This document shows, one piece after another, positions 15,264-22,969 of a stretch of 40,805 nt of DNA (its first letter is position 1; the number at the start of each line of letters is the position of its first letter). The notes under the pieces are model-generated. The model saw only the letters and a list, made by a program, of their open reading frames with translations. It was not told where the DNA came from and did not search any database. The position numbers and the translations under genes were made by a program. The DNA is from Terriglobia bacterium. Its GTDB lineage: Bacteria; Acidobacteriota; Terriglobia; UBA7540. The DNA is taken from assembly GCA_030040995.1 (NCBI GenBank), contig JASHOS010000306.1:1-40805 (forward strand). The letters run 5' to 3'.

Positions 15264-16506
15264 GCTCGCCATCATAATCCTCGTTGCTCTAATAGCCGAT
15301 GCGCTCATTTCGGCCACCGAGGCGGCCCTGCTTGCCATTCCGCCATCGTGGGTGGCGGCGGCGCGGACGGACGGCAAGAAGGGCGCTGCCGTCCTTGAGA
15401 AGCTGAAGCGGGAGATTCAAAGGCCCCTTGCCGCGCTTGTGATCCTCTCTAACGTTGTGACCATCATCACGGCGTGGATTGTAGGCATCTTGGCCGTGGA
15501 GCGCTTTGGAAAGGAAGTCGCCGGCGCACTGATTGCCGCGTTCACCATCCTGGTCATCATCTTTGCTGAGCTGGTTCCCAAAATTATCGGCGTGCGGATT
15601 GCGGAACATGTTTCGCTCGCGTCTGCGCGACCTCTCAGGTTAGTTTCTGGCTTGCTCGACCCGCTCATCCGGTTCACTTACTACATCGCCGGCCTCGTCA
15701 GCCCGGATAGCTCTTCGCGTGTTTCAGAGAAAGAAATTGAAGCTATGGCGATGCTGGGCGCGAGCTCCGGGACGATCGAAGCGGACGAGGCCGCGATGAT
15801 CCACCAGATTTTCAAACTGAATGACCTCAAGGCGCGCGATGTGATGACCCCGCGCGGGCAGGTCTTCTACCTTGAGGGCGACAAGACGCTGTCGGACTTG
15901 AAGCGGCAAATTGTCGGCGCCGCTCACTCCAGGATTCCGGTTGTGAGCGGGGAATCGTTTGATAACGTTCTTGGCGTTGTCCACCAGCGCGATCTGCTGA
16001 TTGGCTTAGAGAATGGACAAGCTGACCGCCTCGTGAAAGCCTTTGCCAAAAAGCCTCTTCTCGTGCCCGAGCAGCTTGTTGCCGATGAACTTCTGCGCGA
16101 TTTTCAATTGGCGAGAACCCACTTGGCCGTCGTCATCGATGAGCATGGTGAGCCTTCTGGCGTGGTGACGCTTGAAGATTGCCTTGAAGAGCTGGTGGGC
16201 GAGATCATCGATGAGAAAGACGTAGTTCCGGAGCTTATCAAGCGTTTGGCCAAAGACGAGCTTATGGCGCACGGGGAAACGCGGGGAAGGTACGTGAACT
16301 CTCTGCTTCAGACGAACCTTCCGGAAGCGCAGACGCTTACCGGGTTCTTACAAGAAGAGTTTCATCGCGTGCCCGAAAAAGGGGAGGTCTTTGTATGGAA
16401 TAACCTGGAGTTCAGAATCGAGGAGGCTTCCGCCGGCCAGATTCAGCGGATTCGAATTACCCGCAGGATGCCTGCGCAAAAGAGCGCCATAGACGGTGCC
16501 GGATAG
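15256..16506 (+). CDS. CNNM/CorC-family transporter-like protein (DUF21, CBS pair, CorC_HlyC)
   Basis: 416 residues in the usual order. The DUF21 membrane domain covers residues 1-140 with hydrophobic segments near 1-20 (ELAIIILVALIADALISATEAALL), 55-85, 90-115 and 118-140. A cytoplasmic CBS pair spans about 190-310 (VMTPRGQVFYLEGD and HLAVVIDEHGEPSGVVTLEDCLEELVGEI). A CorC_HlyC domain (about 325-405, ending LEFRIEEASAGQIQRIRITR) completes it. Family members (CorB/CorC, CNNM, often called hemolysin) are linked to Mg2+/Co2+ efflux or homeostasis, with CBS domains sensing Mg-ATP. The start is translationally linked to an 11-codon leader ORF. The 3' end meets ribF tail to tail with only 2 bp between stops. 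Confidence 0.93.
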   Translation: MLELAIIILVALIADALISATEAALLAIPPSWVAAARTDGKKGAAVLEKLKREIQRPLAALVILSNVVTIITAWIVGILAVERFGKEVAGALIAAFTILVIIFAELVPKIIGVRIAEHVSLASARPLRLVSGLLDPLIRFTYYIAGLVSPDSSSRVSEKEIEAMAMLGASSGTIEADEAAMIHQIFKLNDLKARDVMTPRGQVFYLEGDKTLSDLKRQIVGAAHSRIPVVSGESFDNVLGVVHQRDLLIGLENGQADRLVKAFAKKPLLVPEQLVADELLRDFQLARTHLAVVIDEHGEPSGVVTLEDCLEELVGEIIDEKDVVPELIKRLAKDELMAHGETRGRYVNSLLQTNLPEAQTLTGFLQEEFHRVPEKGEVFVWNNLEFRIEEASAGQIQRIRITRRMPAQKSAIDGAG

Positions 16507-16508
16507 GC

Positions 16509-17456
16509 TTACGGCCCCCGTCTTAACCTTTCCAATAGCCGGAAGAACTTAAGAGAACGGCGGGCGTCCTCTTGGATCTGGACCTTGAGTATGGCCGGGT
16601 TCTGGAATTTGATTTCATCGCGCAGCCGGAATAGGTACTCGATCGTCATGTCCTTCTCCCTGACCTCGCCCGCAAATCCTAGCAGATAGGTTTCCACGGT
16701 CACGGCGTATTCCCCGAAGGTCGGCTTGCGCCCTACGTTGGTGACCGAATGCATCCAAGCCTCCCCAAGGCGTGTCCGTGTGACGTACACCCCTATGTTG
16801 GGGAGTTGTTCTTCGGCGGGGGCAAGATTGAGAGTGGGCACGGTATGGCGGTGGCCGATACCGAGCCCAGTAACGATGGGCCCTGAATTGGAAAAGGGCC
16901 GCCCGAGCAGCCTTCCCGCCGTCTGCACCCTTCCCGCATCGAGGACGCGCCGTACTCGCGTGCTTGAAACTGCTTCGCCCCGGATCCGCACGTTGGGCAG
17001 AATTTCAACACCCAGACCCAGCTTTCCTCCCAGGCCCGCGAGGGTATTCGTGTCACCCGCCTGCCTATAGCCAAAGCGGAAGTTGGGGCCAACCACCACG
17101 AACCGGGCCTGAACAATCCCGAGCAGCACATCTCGAACAAATTCCCCCGGCCCAAGGTGCGCCAGATCGCGCGTAAAGGGGAGCACCAGGAGAAAATCGA
17201 TCCCCTGCCGCGCGATCAGGGATTGCCGGTGATCGAGGGTTGTGAGGAGCTTGGGAGCGCGGTCCGGAGCAAGGACACGGATAGGATGGGGATCGAATGT
17301 AATCGCTACTGCAGCGACCCCCTCGTGCTTGGCGCGCGCTGCCACGTGGCGAAGCAATTGTTGGTGTCCGAGGTGGACGCCATCAAAATTGCCGATGGTC
17401 GCCACGCTGCCTTGCGGAAGAGCGGGCATGCCGCGCAGTTCTCGAATGATTTGCAT
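16509..17456 (-). CDS. ribF: Bifunctional riboflavin kinase / FAD synthetase
   Basis: A 315-residue RibF that makes FMN from riboflavin and ATP, then FAD from FMN. The N-terminal nucleotidyltransferase domain has GNFDGVHLGH at residues 22-31, TFDPHP and a VGPNFRFGY turn. STRVRR begins the linker to the C-terminal flavokinase domain (about 180-310), with VPTLNL in the ATP/Mg loop and catalytic Glu in VETYLLGF. The start overlaps the stop of the MBL gene by one base (TAATG), and that gene overlaps the DUF1844 gene, so ribF is the last gene of a tightly coupled three-gene operon. No FMN riboswitch is seen before it, consistent with expression from the DUF1844 promoter. Confidence 0.96.
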   Translation of the reverse strand: MQIIRELRGMPALPQGSVATIGNFDGVHLGHQQLLRHVAARAKHEGVAAVAITFDPHPIRVLAPDRAPKLLTTLDHRQSLIARQGIDFLLVLPFTRDLAHLGPGEFVRDVLLGIVQARFVVVGPNFRFGYRQAGDTNTLAGLGGKLGLGVEILPNVRIRGEAVSSTRVRRVLDAGRVQTAGRLLGRPFSNSGPIVTGLGIGHRHTVPTLNLAPAEEQLPNIGVYVTRTRLGEAWMHSVTNVGRKPTFGEYAVTVETYLLGFAGEVREKDMTIEYLFRLRDEIKFQNPAILKVQIQEDARRSLKFFRLLERLRRGP

Positions 17457-18214
17457 TAGAGCGGAAGTCTCAACCCATCGTGCGCAAGCGAAACATTCGG
17501 AGGAAGCGTGGTGTTGGTAGATTCGTGGGCCATCTCGTGCGCAATATGAGTGAAAAACGCGCGTTGCGGCTTAAGCAACCTGACCAAGCCGAGCGAATGC
17601 TCGAGCGTGGAGTGTGTCGGATGTGGTTTATGCCGCAGGGCGTCGAGAATCAAAATTTCGAGATCGCCCAGCATCGCTAATGTGGATTCCGGAATGGTAC
17701 TGAAATCGGTGATGTATGCAGCCTTGCGGAAGCGGAACCCGAGCACAGGAAGCTCTCCGTGAAAGACGGGCAATGGAATGAGCCGCTCACCCCAGAGCTC
17801 GAAGGGCCCGTCGATCAGGTGAGGATCGAATTGGGGGAGTCCGCCGGCCGCGTACTTCGCTTCAAAAACGTAGCTGAAAATGCGCCGGATATCCTGCAGG
17901 GAGCGGCCGTCGGCATAGATCGGGATGGCCTGCTTCTGCCGCAGATTGAATACGCGGACGTCGTCCAGGCCAAAAACATGGTCGGCGTGGGTGTGAGTAA
18001 AGACGACGGCGTCCAGGCGCTCGATCTTCTCGCGAAGGGCCTGCTGACGGAAGTCGGGGGTGGTGTCAATCACCACAACGCGCCCGTCAAACTCGAGCAG
18101 AATCGACGAGCGCGTACGTTGGTCGTGGGGATCAGATGATGTGCAGGTAGAACAGTCGCAGCCTACGATCGGAACGCCGGTAGAGGTGCCCGTGCCCAGG
18201 AAGGTTAACGTCAT
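17456..18214 (-). CDS. MBL-fold metallohydrolase, PhnP-like
   Basis: A 252-residue metallo-beta-lactamase fold protein. It begins TLTFLGTGTSTGVPIVGC, characteristic of the PhnP/RNase Z-like branch. Cys19, Cys21 and Cys24 (GCDCSTC) correspond to the extra structural zinc site of PhnP. The active-site motif HTHADH is at 74-79, later metal ligands lie in VFHGELPVLG and ITDFSTIP, and the C-terminal FFTHIAHE supplies further histidines. PhnP is a cyclic phosphodiesterase, and this protein is probably a phosphodiesterase acting on a small nucleotide or sugar phosphate. No phn genes are near, so a phosphonate role is not implied. ATGA overlap with the DUF1844 stop and a one-base overlap with ribF show operon coupling. 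Confidence 0.92.
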   Translation of the reverse strand: MTLTFLGTGTSTGVPIVGCDCSTCTSSDPHDQRTRSSILLEFDGRVVVIDTTPDFRQQALREKIERLDAVVFTHTHADHVFGLDDVRVFNLRQKQAIPIYADGRSLQDIRRIFSYVFEAKYAAGGLPQFDPHLIDGPFELWGERLIPLPVFHGELPVLGFRFRKAAYITDFSTIPESTLAMLGDLEILILDALRHKPHPTHSTLEHSLGLVRLLKPQRAFFTHIAHEMAHESTNTTLPPNVSLAHDGLRLPL

Positions 18215-18645
18215 TTTCTCTTGGCGCTGGCCCGCCTCTGGATTTCCACGAACCGTGTATGCAACTCGAACAGGACGTCACCGATGACCTTTTGCTCGGA
18301 ATTCGAAAGATTGCCTCGCGTCTTATCCTGAAGGACGCCAAGCATATCGGTCATCGCGCGGGCGCTCTCGAGGTCAACTGGCAGGGACTCGCCCCCCGGC
18401 GTTCCTACAAGACCGAGATGCGCTAAAGCCGTGTGGGCAAGAAATTCAACGAGCATCAGGAAACCTTCATCCATCCGGTCGTCCGGGGCTCCCGGACCCT
18501 TTTCCAGGCTCAGTTGCGGCTTCTCAGTCCGGACAGTGGTCTTCTCCTCGTCGCGAGGAGCATCTTCTCGGCGCGTTCCATCAACGGCGAAGGGCCGGCG
18601 ATCCACTACTTTGAAGCCGGATTCTTCATGACCTTGCTCAGCCAT
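18211..18645 (-). CDS. DUF1844 domain protein
   Basis: 144 residues. The charged, low-complexity first half (KTTVRTEKPQLSLEKG) is followed by the DUF1844 domain: DEGFLMLVEFLAHTALAHLG, then VDLESARAMTDMLGVLQDKTRGNLS and EQKVIGDVLFELHTRFVEI, all helical. The family is common in Acidobacteriota and some other Gram-negative phyla and has no established function. Amphipathic helices suggest a small cytoplasmic or membrane-associated assembly protein. I put the start at the ATG at 18645, which has GAGG 8 nt upstream; an ATG at 18663 lacks a Shine-Dalgarno sequence. First gene of the DUF1844-MBL-ribF operon, with a REP doublet in its upstream region. Confidence 0.88.
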   Translation of the reverse strand: MAEQGHEESGFKVVDRRPFAVDGTRREDAPRDEEKTTVRTEKPQLSLEKGPGAPDDRMDEGFLMLVEFLAHTALAHLGLVGTPGGESLPVDLESARAMTDMLGVLQDKTRGNLSNSEQKVIGDVLFELHTRFVEIQRRASAKRK

Positions 18646-18709
18646 TTTCAAATCCTCTTCCATTATTAGCGCGTTATTGGCCCCTCAACGCAAACTTAGG
18701 TCGCGCTTT

Positions 18710-18759
18710 GTAGCGCCGGGCTTTAGCCCGGCAGCTGCCGACCTAAAGTTCGGCGCTAC
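18710..18759. repeat. REP-like class A doublet, complete
   Basis: A 50-bp unit bounded by GTAGCGCCG and CGGCGCTAC. Its two inner hairpins are GCCGGGC-TTTA-GCCCGGC-like and GCCGACC-TAAA-GTTCGGC. It is the intact form of the repeat that is split by the MITE at 2607-2737. Confidence 0.8.
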
Positions 18760-18845
18760 GGGATGTTGAGGGTGAATCCCTTGGTCAGCTTGAAAAGGTA
18801 TTTTTCTCAAAAAATTCAGTCTAACAACAATCCTAAAGGACAACA

Positions 18846-18867
18846 AGCAAGGCTCAGCAAGGCTCAG
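18846..18867. repeat. Two tandem copies of a 10-bp unit
   Basis: AGCAAGGCTC is repeated twice in direct tandem (18846-18855 and 18856-18865), just before the end of the small pentapeptide-like gene. No function is evident. Confidence 0.5.
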
Positions 18868-18886
18868 ATTTCATGGTGGTGCGCCG

Positions 18887-19144
18887 CTACTGAACACGCC
18901 CAAGAGGATTCGCGCCGGACGGCGCAGGAGGGGGAGTCATGAGACCAAGCCCTTGCAGAAGGAAAACGGTGCGCTGAGCGGCGCCTCTCCAGATGAGCTG
19001 ACAGCCTTCTCCCTGACAGTTTTGGACGTGGACGTCGCCGCCTGAATATTCCAGGCTGCAGTTCTTAAATGTGCAATTGATGAAAATGCCTTCGTCAAGG
19101 ACGAGGTGCTGATTTTCAAATTTTTCTTCTACAAATCGGTTCAT
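18887..19144 (-). CDS. Small pentapeptide-repeat-like protein (85 aa)
   Basis: Begins MNRFVEEKFENQHLVLDEG, then IFINCTFKNCSLEYSGG and VHVQNCQGEGCQLIWRG: spaced N-C and C/F positions typical of a right-handed beta-helix built from pentapeptide-like repeats. It then ends in RTVFLLQGLGLM and a Pro-rich tail. Similar 75-90 residue conserved hypothetical proteins with an RTV.FL segment occur in many Gram-negative bacteria, with no known role. There is no signal peptide or membrane segment. GAGAT lies close before the ATG. It stands alone between repeat-containing spacers and is oriented away from the biotin carboxylase gene. Confidence 0.7.
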   Translation of the reverse strand: MNRFVEEKFENQHLVLDEGIFINCTFKNCSLEYSGGDVHVQNCQGEGCQLIWRGAAQRTVFLLQGLGLMTPPPAPSGANPLGRVQ

Positions 19145-19215
19145 AAGATCTCAAGACCCCTTTGGCTTTAGGCTGGCTTGAACATCTGGATAGAACCCCA
19201 TCATCCGGCGCTGCG

Positions 19216-19250
19216 CACTGCCCTCGCCCCCAAAGGGGGCGAGGGCAGTG
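19216..19250. terminator. 16-bp perfect hairpin, possible terminator (class D repeat)
   Basis: CACTGCCCTCGCCCCC pairs perfectly with 19235-19250 around an AAA loop. TTCTTTTC follows on the plus strand. The same core with the same GGTTCTTTTC continuation occurs at 23126-23165, so it is a dispersed element that could also act as a terminator or mRNA stabiliser. Confidence 0.45.
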
Positions 19251-19440
19251 GTTCTTTTCGTGGCTTCGCGGGTGTCGCGAAGCCACATGGCCAATTGATT
19301 TCAGGCATTAAACTTCAATTTACGCAGCCACGCCTTAGCGTAGCATCGTCGCGCACGGGTTTTCAATAACGGGTCGGATATGACGCGTGGGACGAGGGTC
19401 ATTCGTCTGCCTTTCGGTTTTTCCCGCTTCGTGGCGCGGG

Positions 19441-19446
19441 TATAAT
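19441..19446 (+). promoter_or_regulatory. Consensus -10 box (TATAAT) of accC
   Basis: A perfect TATAAT ends 10 bp before the ATG at 19457. Transcription would begin about 19453, giving a leader of a few bases, and no Shine-Dalgarno sequence precedes the ATG, so the message is probably leaderless. The -35 region is T-rich without a good TTGACA. Confidence 0.55.
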
Positions 19447-19456
19447 CTAAGCGGCG

Positions 19457-20968
19457 ATGTTCAATAAAATACTGGTTGCCAATCGCGGTGAAATCGCCGT
19501 GCGCGTGATGCGCGCCTGCCGGGAGATGGAGATTCGGACGGTTGCGGTCTATTCGGAAGCCGACCGCAAAGCCCTTCACGTTTCCTATGCCAGTGAAGCC
19601 TATCCCATTGGTCCTGCGACTGCTGCCGAAAGTTACCTGAATGTTGGCCGGATTCTCGACGCGGCGCGGCAGAGCGGCGCCGAGGCCATTCATCCGGGAT
19701 ATGGATTTCTTTCTGAAAATGCGGAGTTTGCGCGGGCTTGTGAGGATGCGCGGGTTGTCTTTATCGGTCCTCGCGTGGAGGCGATGGAGCTGATGGGATC
19801 GAAGACGGCCGCGCGGCGCGCCGTCCTCCGCGCCGGCCTGCCCGTGGTCCCGGGAAGTGACCGTAGTTTGGAGAGTTTGGACGAGGCGCGGCAAGCGGCG
19901 CGGGAAATCGGGTTTCCAGTCATGCTGAAAGCGGCGGCGGGCGGCGGTGGAAAGGGAATGCGTCTGGTGCGGGAAATGGGCGATCTCGATTCCGCCTTCC
20001 GCACCGCCCGCTCAGAAGCCGAAAATGCGTTTAGCGACCCCTCCGTTTACATCGAGAAATACATCGAGCGGCCGCGACACATTGAGATTCAGATTTTAGG
20101 CGATCAGCAAGGAAACCTCATTCATCTCTGTGAGCGTGAGTGCTCGCTCCAACGTCGGCACCAAAAAGTTCTGGAAGAATCTCCCTCGCCATTTGTCGAT
20201 GATGCGCTTCGGCGGAAGATGGGAGAGACCGCGGTGCGCATTGGACGTCTCGCCGGCTATTCCAATGCCGGAACGGTGGAGTTCTTGGCCGATGGACAGC
20301 AGAATTTCTATTTCCTCGAAATGAATACGCGCCTGCAGGTGGAGCATCCCGTTACGGAGCTCGTGTTGGGCGTTGATTTGGTCAAGGAGCAGATCCGGAT
20401 TGCTTGCGGAGAGCCGCTCCGCTGGAAACAGGAAGAGATCAGCCCGCGAGGCTGGGCGCTAGAATGCCGCGTCTACGCTGAAGACCCTGACAATAACTTC
20501 TTTCCGTGTCCCGGACTGATCGAGATGTTGCAGGTGCCCGGAGGCCCTGGAGTGCGCGACGATACGGGTGTTTTTGAGGGATGGACTGTCCCGGTTGACT
20601 ACGATCCACTGCTTTCCAAACTCGCCGTCTGGGGTGAAAGCCGCGGCGAAGCGCTGGGGCGGATGCGGCGCGCGCTTGAAGAATATGAAATTACCGGAAT
20701 CAAAACTAACCTGCCCTTTTTCCGGCGTGTTCTCGCCCATCCCGAGTTCATCGAAGGGAATTTCGATACCGGTTTTATCGACCGGCTGTTGGCGGAAGGA
20801 TCTAACGGTACGAACGACGGCGCGCCGGATGATTACGAAGCGGCGGTGATCGCCGCAATCCTGGAAGCGCCAAAGGGTTCGGTGCGCCGGCCGTCTGCTT
20901 CCCAGGCTTCCGATGGCTCCCATTGGAAGAAGGAAGGCCGGCGCACCCTGCTCAATCATAGGGGTTAA
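19457..20968 (+). CDS. accC: Biotin carboxylase subunit of an acyl-CoA carboxylase
   Basis: A 503-residue biotin carboxylase that carboxylates biotin on a carrier protein with ATP and bicarbonate. N-terminal FNKILVANRGEIAVRVMRAC, the HPGYGFLSEN motif, the ATP-grasp glycine loop AAAGGGGKGMR, ECSLQRRHQKVLEESP, and the catalytic EMNTRLQVEHPVTE are all intact. The C-terminal biotin carboxylase domain ends near 450, and the remaining 50 residues are a variable, partly disordered extension. Together with the biotin carrier 21 bp downstream this forms a split pair like those of propionyl- or methylcrotonyl-CoA carboxylases. The carboxyltransferase gene is not in the window, so the acyl substrate cannot be told. 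Confidence 0.95.
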   Translation: MFNKILVANRGEIAVRVMRACREMEIRTVAVYSEADRKALHVSYASEAYPIGPATAAESYLNVGRILDAARQSGAEAIHPGYGFLSENAEFARACEDARVVFIGPRVEAMELMGSKTAARRAVLRAGLPVVPGSDRSLESLDEARQAAREIGFPVMLKAAAGGGGKGMRLVREMGDLDSAFRTARSEAENAFSDPSVYIEKYIERPRHIEIQILGDQQGNLIHLCERECSLQRRHQKVLEESPSPFVDDALRRKMGETAVRIGRLAGYSNAGTVEFLADGQQNFYFLEMNTRLQVEHPVTELVLGVDLVKEQIRIACGEPLRWKQEEISPRGWALECRVYAEDPDNNFFPCPGLIEMLQVPGGPGVRDDTGVFEGWTVPVDYDPLLSKLAVWGESRGEALGRMRRALEEYEITGIKTNLPFFRRVLAHPEFIEGNFDTGFIDRLLAEGSNGTNDGAPDDYEAAVIAAILEAPKGSVRRPSASQASDGSHWKKEGRRTLLNHRG

Positions 20969-20989
20969 CTAGTAATCTCCGTTTTTGAT

Positions 20990-21523
20990 ATGAAGCTACA
21001 GGTGAAAGTCCGGTCCGGCGGAAAAATCTGGGAGCGCCTTTTTGACGCGGCAGTGAACGCTGAGGAGCTTTCAAGAGGGGGATGTTTCGAATGTCTTCTT
21101 GACGGCAAAGCGCTCCAGGTGGACTGGGCGGACATGGGCCAAGGCAGGTATTCCCTTGTCATCGGCGGACGCAGCTATGCTCTTCGGGTGCGTAAGGACA
21201 CCGAAAACCCAAACGGATGCTATTGGGTTTTGACGAAAGGCCAAGTCTTCCAGGTAGAATTGATCGATCCGCGCAATCACCGGCGGGAGAAGTTTGCCGC
21301 CGACGAAGGCCCGCAAGAAGCTTTGGCGCCAATGCCCGGCCGCGTTGTTAAAGTGCTTGTCGCAGAGGGAGCTCACGTCGGTCGCGGTGAGGGCTTGCTG
21401 GTGATCGAAGCAATGAAAATGCAAAACGAAGTTCGAGCCGCACGGGCGGGCCGGGTGGAAAAAATTCACGTTGCCGAAGGTGACGGAGTGGAGGCAGGGT
21501 CGCGGCTGGTTCGCCTGGTTTAA
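20990..21523 (+). CDS. Biotin carboxyl carrier protein (biotinyl domain) of an acyl-CoA carboxylase
   Basis: A 177-residue partner of the preceding biotin carboxylase. The N-terminal about 100 residues (beta-rich, RSYALRVRKD) resemble the BT-type linker domain of acyl-CoA carboxylases, and residues about 107-177 form the biotinyl domain: APMPGRVVKVLVAEGAHV, VIEAMKMQNEV with the biotinylated Lys143, then GRVEKIHVAEGDGVEAGS. It moves the carboxyl group between the two enzyme sites in the cytoplasm. It is too unlike E. coli AccB (no Ala/Pro-rich thumb) to be the standard acetyl-CoA carboxylase carrier. No Shine-Dalgarno sequence is visible 21 bp after accC. A REPIN-like palindrome follows the gene. 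Confidence 0.9.
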   Translation: MKLQVKVRSGGKIWERLFDAAVNAEELSRGGCFECLLDGKALQVDWADMGQGRYSLVIGGRSYALRVRKDTENPNGCYWVLTKGQVFQVELIDPRNHRREKFAADEGPQEALAPMPGRVVKVLVAEGAHVGRGEGLLVIEAMKMQNEVRAARAGRVEKIHVAEGDGVEAGSRLVRLV

Positions 21524-21560
21524 CCCGGACGTCGTTGCTCCGTTGCGGACGGCGTAACTT

Positions 21561-21699
21561 GTATCAGGGCACGGTTTCAGCCGTGCCGTAGACGGTGCCG
21601 TTTAAGTTCTGAGGCTTTAGCCCCTGCCGTTGAGCCTCAGGGGCTAAAGCCCTTCAATTTCCGCCGCGTTTCGGCACGGCTGAAGCCGTGCCCTGATAC
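21561..21699. repeat. Nested REPIN-like palindrome (class B)
   Basis: The outer arms 21561-21588 and 21672-21699 match at 27 of 28 positions as inverted copies beginning GTATCAGGGCACGG. Each arm is itself a GGCACGGCT/AGCCGTGCC hairpin. Nested inside are inverted arms GGCTTTAGCCCCTG (21613-21626) and its complement (21638-21651). A single outer unit recurs at 22970-22993. Two REP units in inverted orientation around a spacer is the arrangement of REPINs/BIMEs. Confidence 0.8.
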
Positions 21700-21734
21700 G
21701 AGGCGAACGGTAGAGACGCTTTTTTGACGCAGCA

Positions 21735-22787
21735 CTAATGAACGGGAGAGCCTGCCGCACTGACGATTCTTTGTGCCAGATAATCGCTCACTCGCGCCTG
21801 GTTGCGGAGGTTCTCAATGAACGCGGCCTTCAGTACTTCCTCATCTTCATCCGTTAGAGTTTTACGGATGGATTTCTGAACCTGCGGATCAGAGAGGGCT
21901 TGCTGCCCTGCAGATATGATGCCCAGAAGCTTGATAATATGGAAACCTTTCCCGTCGCGGAGAACCTTGCTGACGTGGCCGGGCTTGAGAGCCCGAACGG
22001 CCTGCTCTACAGCAGGCTCGGAGGCGAGAGATGAAGCGGGAATGAACCCCATGTCACCACCCCCAGGCGCCGTCCCCGGATCCTCGGAGTATTCGCTGGC
22101 GACTTTGAAGAAATCTTCGCCGGAACGAAGCTGCGCGTAGAGATCATGGATTTTTCGCTCCGCCTGCCGCTCAGTTTGCGCATCGTCGTGCATCAGGTTG
22201 TCGATGCGCGGAGTGGGCGCCGGGGTGACGAGAATCTGGGCAAGGTGATACTCGGTTTCGGGAACGTTGAAGTCGCTTTTGTTCCGGGCATAATAGCCGG
22301 CAATATCCGTTTCCGTCACGTCTACGCGTGAATAGACTCGTTCATTCAGGAGTTTCTGGATCAAAAGCGTGTTACGCAACTGCTGCCGGAACGCGGCGAG
22401 GGTCAGCCCCTGCTGCTTAAGCCCCTCTTGAAAGTCCGCCTCCGAATGGGGACTCTGGATTTGTTGGAGTCGTGAATCGACGTCAACGTCTGAGACTACA
22501 ATTTCCTCCTGCCGGGCGCGCTGAAGCAGAACTTGCTGATCGATCAAGTCGTTCAGGATGCTGAGATCGAAGGAAAGGGCTTGCTCCGGTTTATCCGCGC
22601 GCGGCGCCGTCTGCATTTGGCGATATACTGCCTCTACTTGGTTCTTGTAGATTGGCGTTCCGTTCACGCGCGCCCAGATTTCCGCCTTCGGAGGATCGCG
22701 CCGGGTGCAGGAGCATGATCCTGCCAAGCCGGCAAGCATGCAAAAGAAGGCCGTCCGAGTGATCGAGATACGTTTTGAGCCGGGCAT
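21735..22787 (-). CDS. Parvulin-type peptidyl-prolyl cis-trans isomerase, SurA/PrsA-like, exported
   Basis: A 350-residue exported chaperone/isomerase. The signal sequence RTAFFCMLAGLAGSCSC could be a lipoprotein signal, although the box AGSC is non-standard. The SurA-type N-terminal helical domain (VNGTPIYKNQVEAVYRQM through LLIQKLLNERVYSRVDVTETDIAGYYARNK) is followed by the parvulin domain at about 180-290, with YHLAQILV, DFFKVASEYSEDPGTAPGGGDMGFIP and VLRDGKGFHIIKLL. It most likely helps fold outer-membrane or secreted proteins in the periplasm. It has one parvulin domain, against two in E. coli SurA. The start has no clear Shine-Dalgarno sequence. It is monocistronic, divergent from the histidine kinase gene across a 394-bp repeat-rich spacer. 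Confidence 0.9.
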   Translation of the reverse strand: MPGSKRISITRTAFFCMLAGLAGSCSCTRRDPPKAEIWARVNGTPIYKNQVEAVYRQMQTAPRADKPEQALSFDLSILNDLIDQQVLLQRARQEEIVVSDVDVDSRLQQIQSPHSEADFQEGLKQQGLTLAAFRQQLRNTLLIQKLLNERVYSRVDVTETDIAGYYARNKSDFNVPETEYHLAQILVTPAPTPRIDNLMHDDAQTERQAERKIHDLYAQLRSGEDFFKVASEYSEDPGTAPGGGDMGFIPASSLASEPAVEQAVRALKPGHVSKVLRDGKGFHIIKLLGIISAGQQALSDPQVQKSIRKTLTDEDEEVLKAAFIENLRNQARVSDYLAQRIVSAAGSPVH

Positions 22788-22842
22788 GAATGGATTTTAA
22801 CGTGTTTTTGCGCGAAACTCGAAGACGAGGAAGCGACCAGAG

Positions 22843-22905
22843 AGCTTTCAGCACTCAGTGTTCAGCTTGCGCGAATCGGGATTCGCGGCTTGGGACTGGG
22901 GAATG
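22843..22905. repeat. Nine-unit heptamer array (AGCNNTC then GGGANTN units)
   Basis: Nine consecutive 7-bp units are in strict register: AGCTTTC AGCACTC first, then AGTGTTC and AGCTTGC, passing into units such as GGGATTC, GGGACTG and GGGAATG. Two unit families are fused head to tail without a break in phase. Confidence 0.75.
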
Positions 22906-22969
22906 ACGGTGGCTTCGCCGCCGGCCTTTCCGGGCGCTTGTTTGCGTAAATGAGCGTAGCTTTGGCCGT

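Larger units (their letters stand above)
19145..19456. other. Spacer with two strong hairpins and the accC promoter
   Basis: No gene is supported. It holds the 16-bp stem at 19216-19250, a second 11-bp stem at 19260-19286 (GTGGCTTCGCG / CGCGAAGCCAC with a 5-nt loop), and the TATAAT box at 19441-19446. Confidence 0.6.

Noticed and set aside
16500-17520. FMN riboswitch expected near ribF
   Set aside because: ribF starts inside the upstream gene's end by a one-base overlap, so no leader exists; no FMN aptamer consensus was seen.
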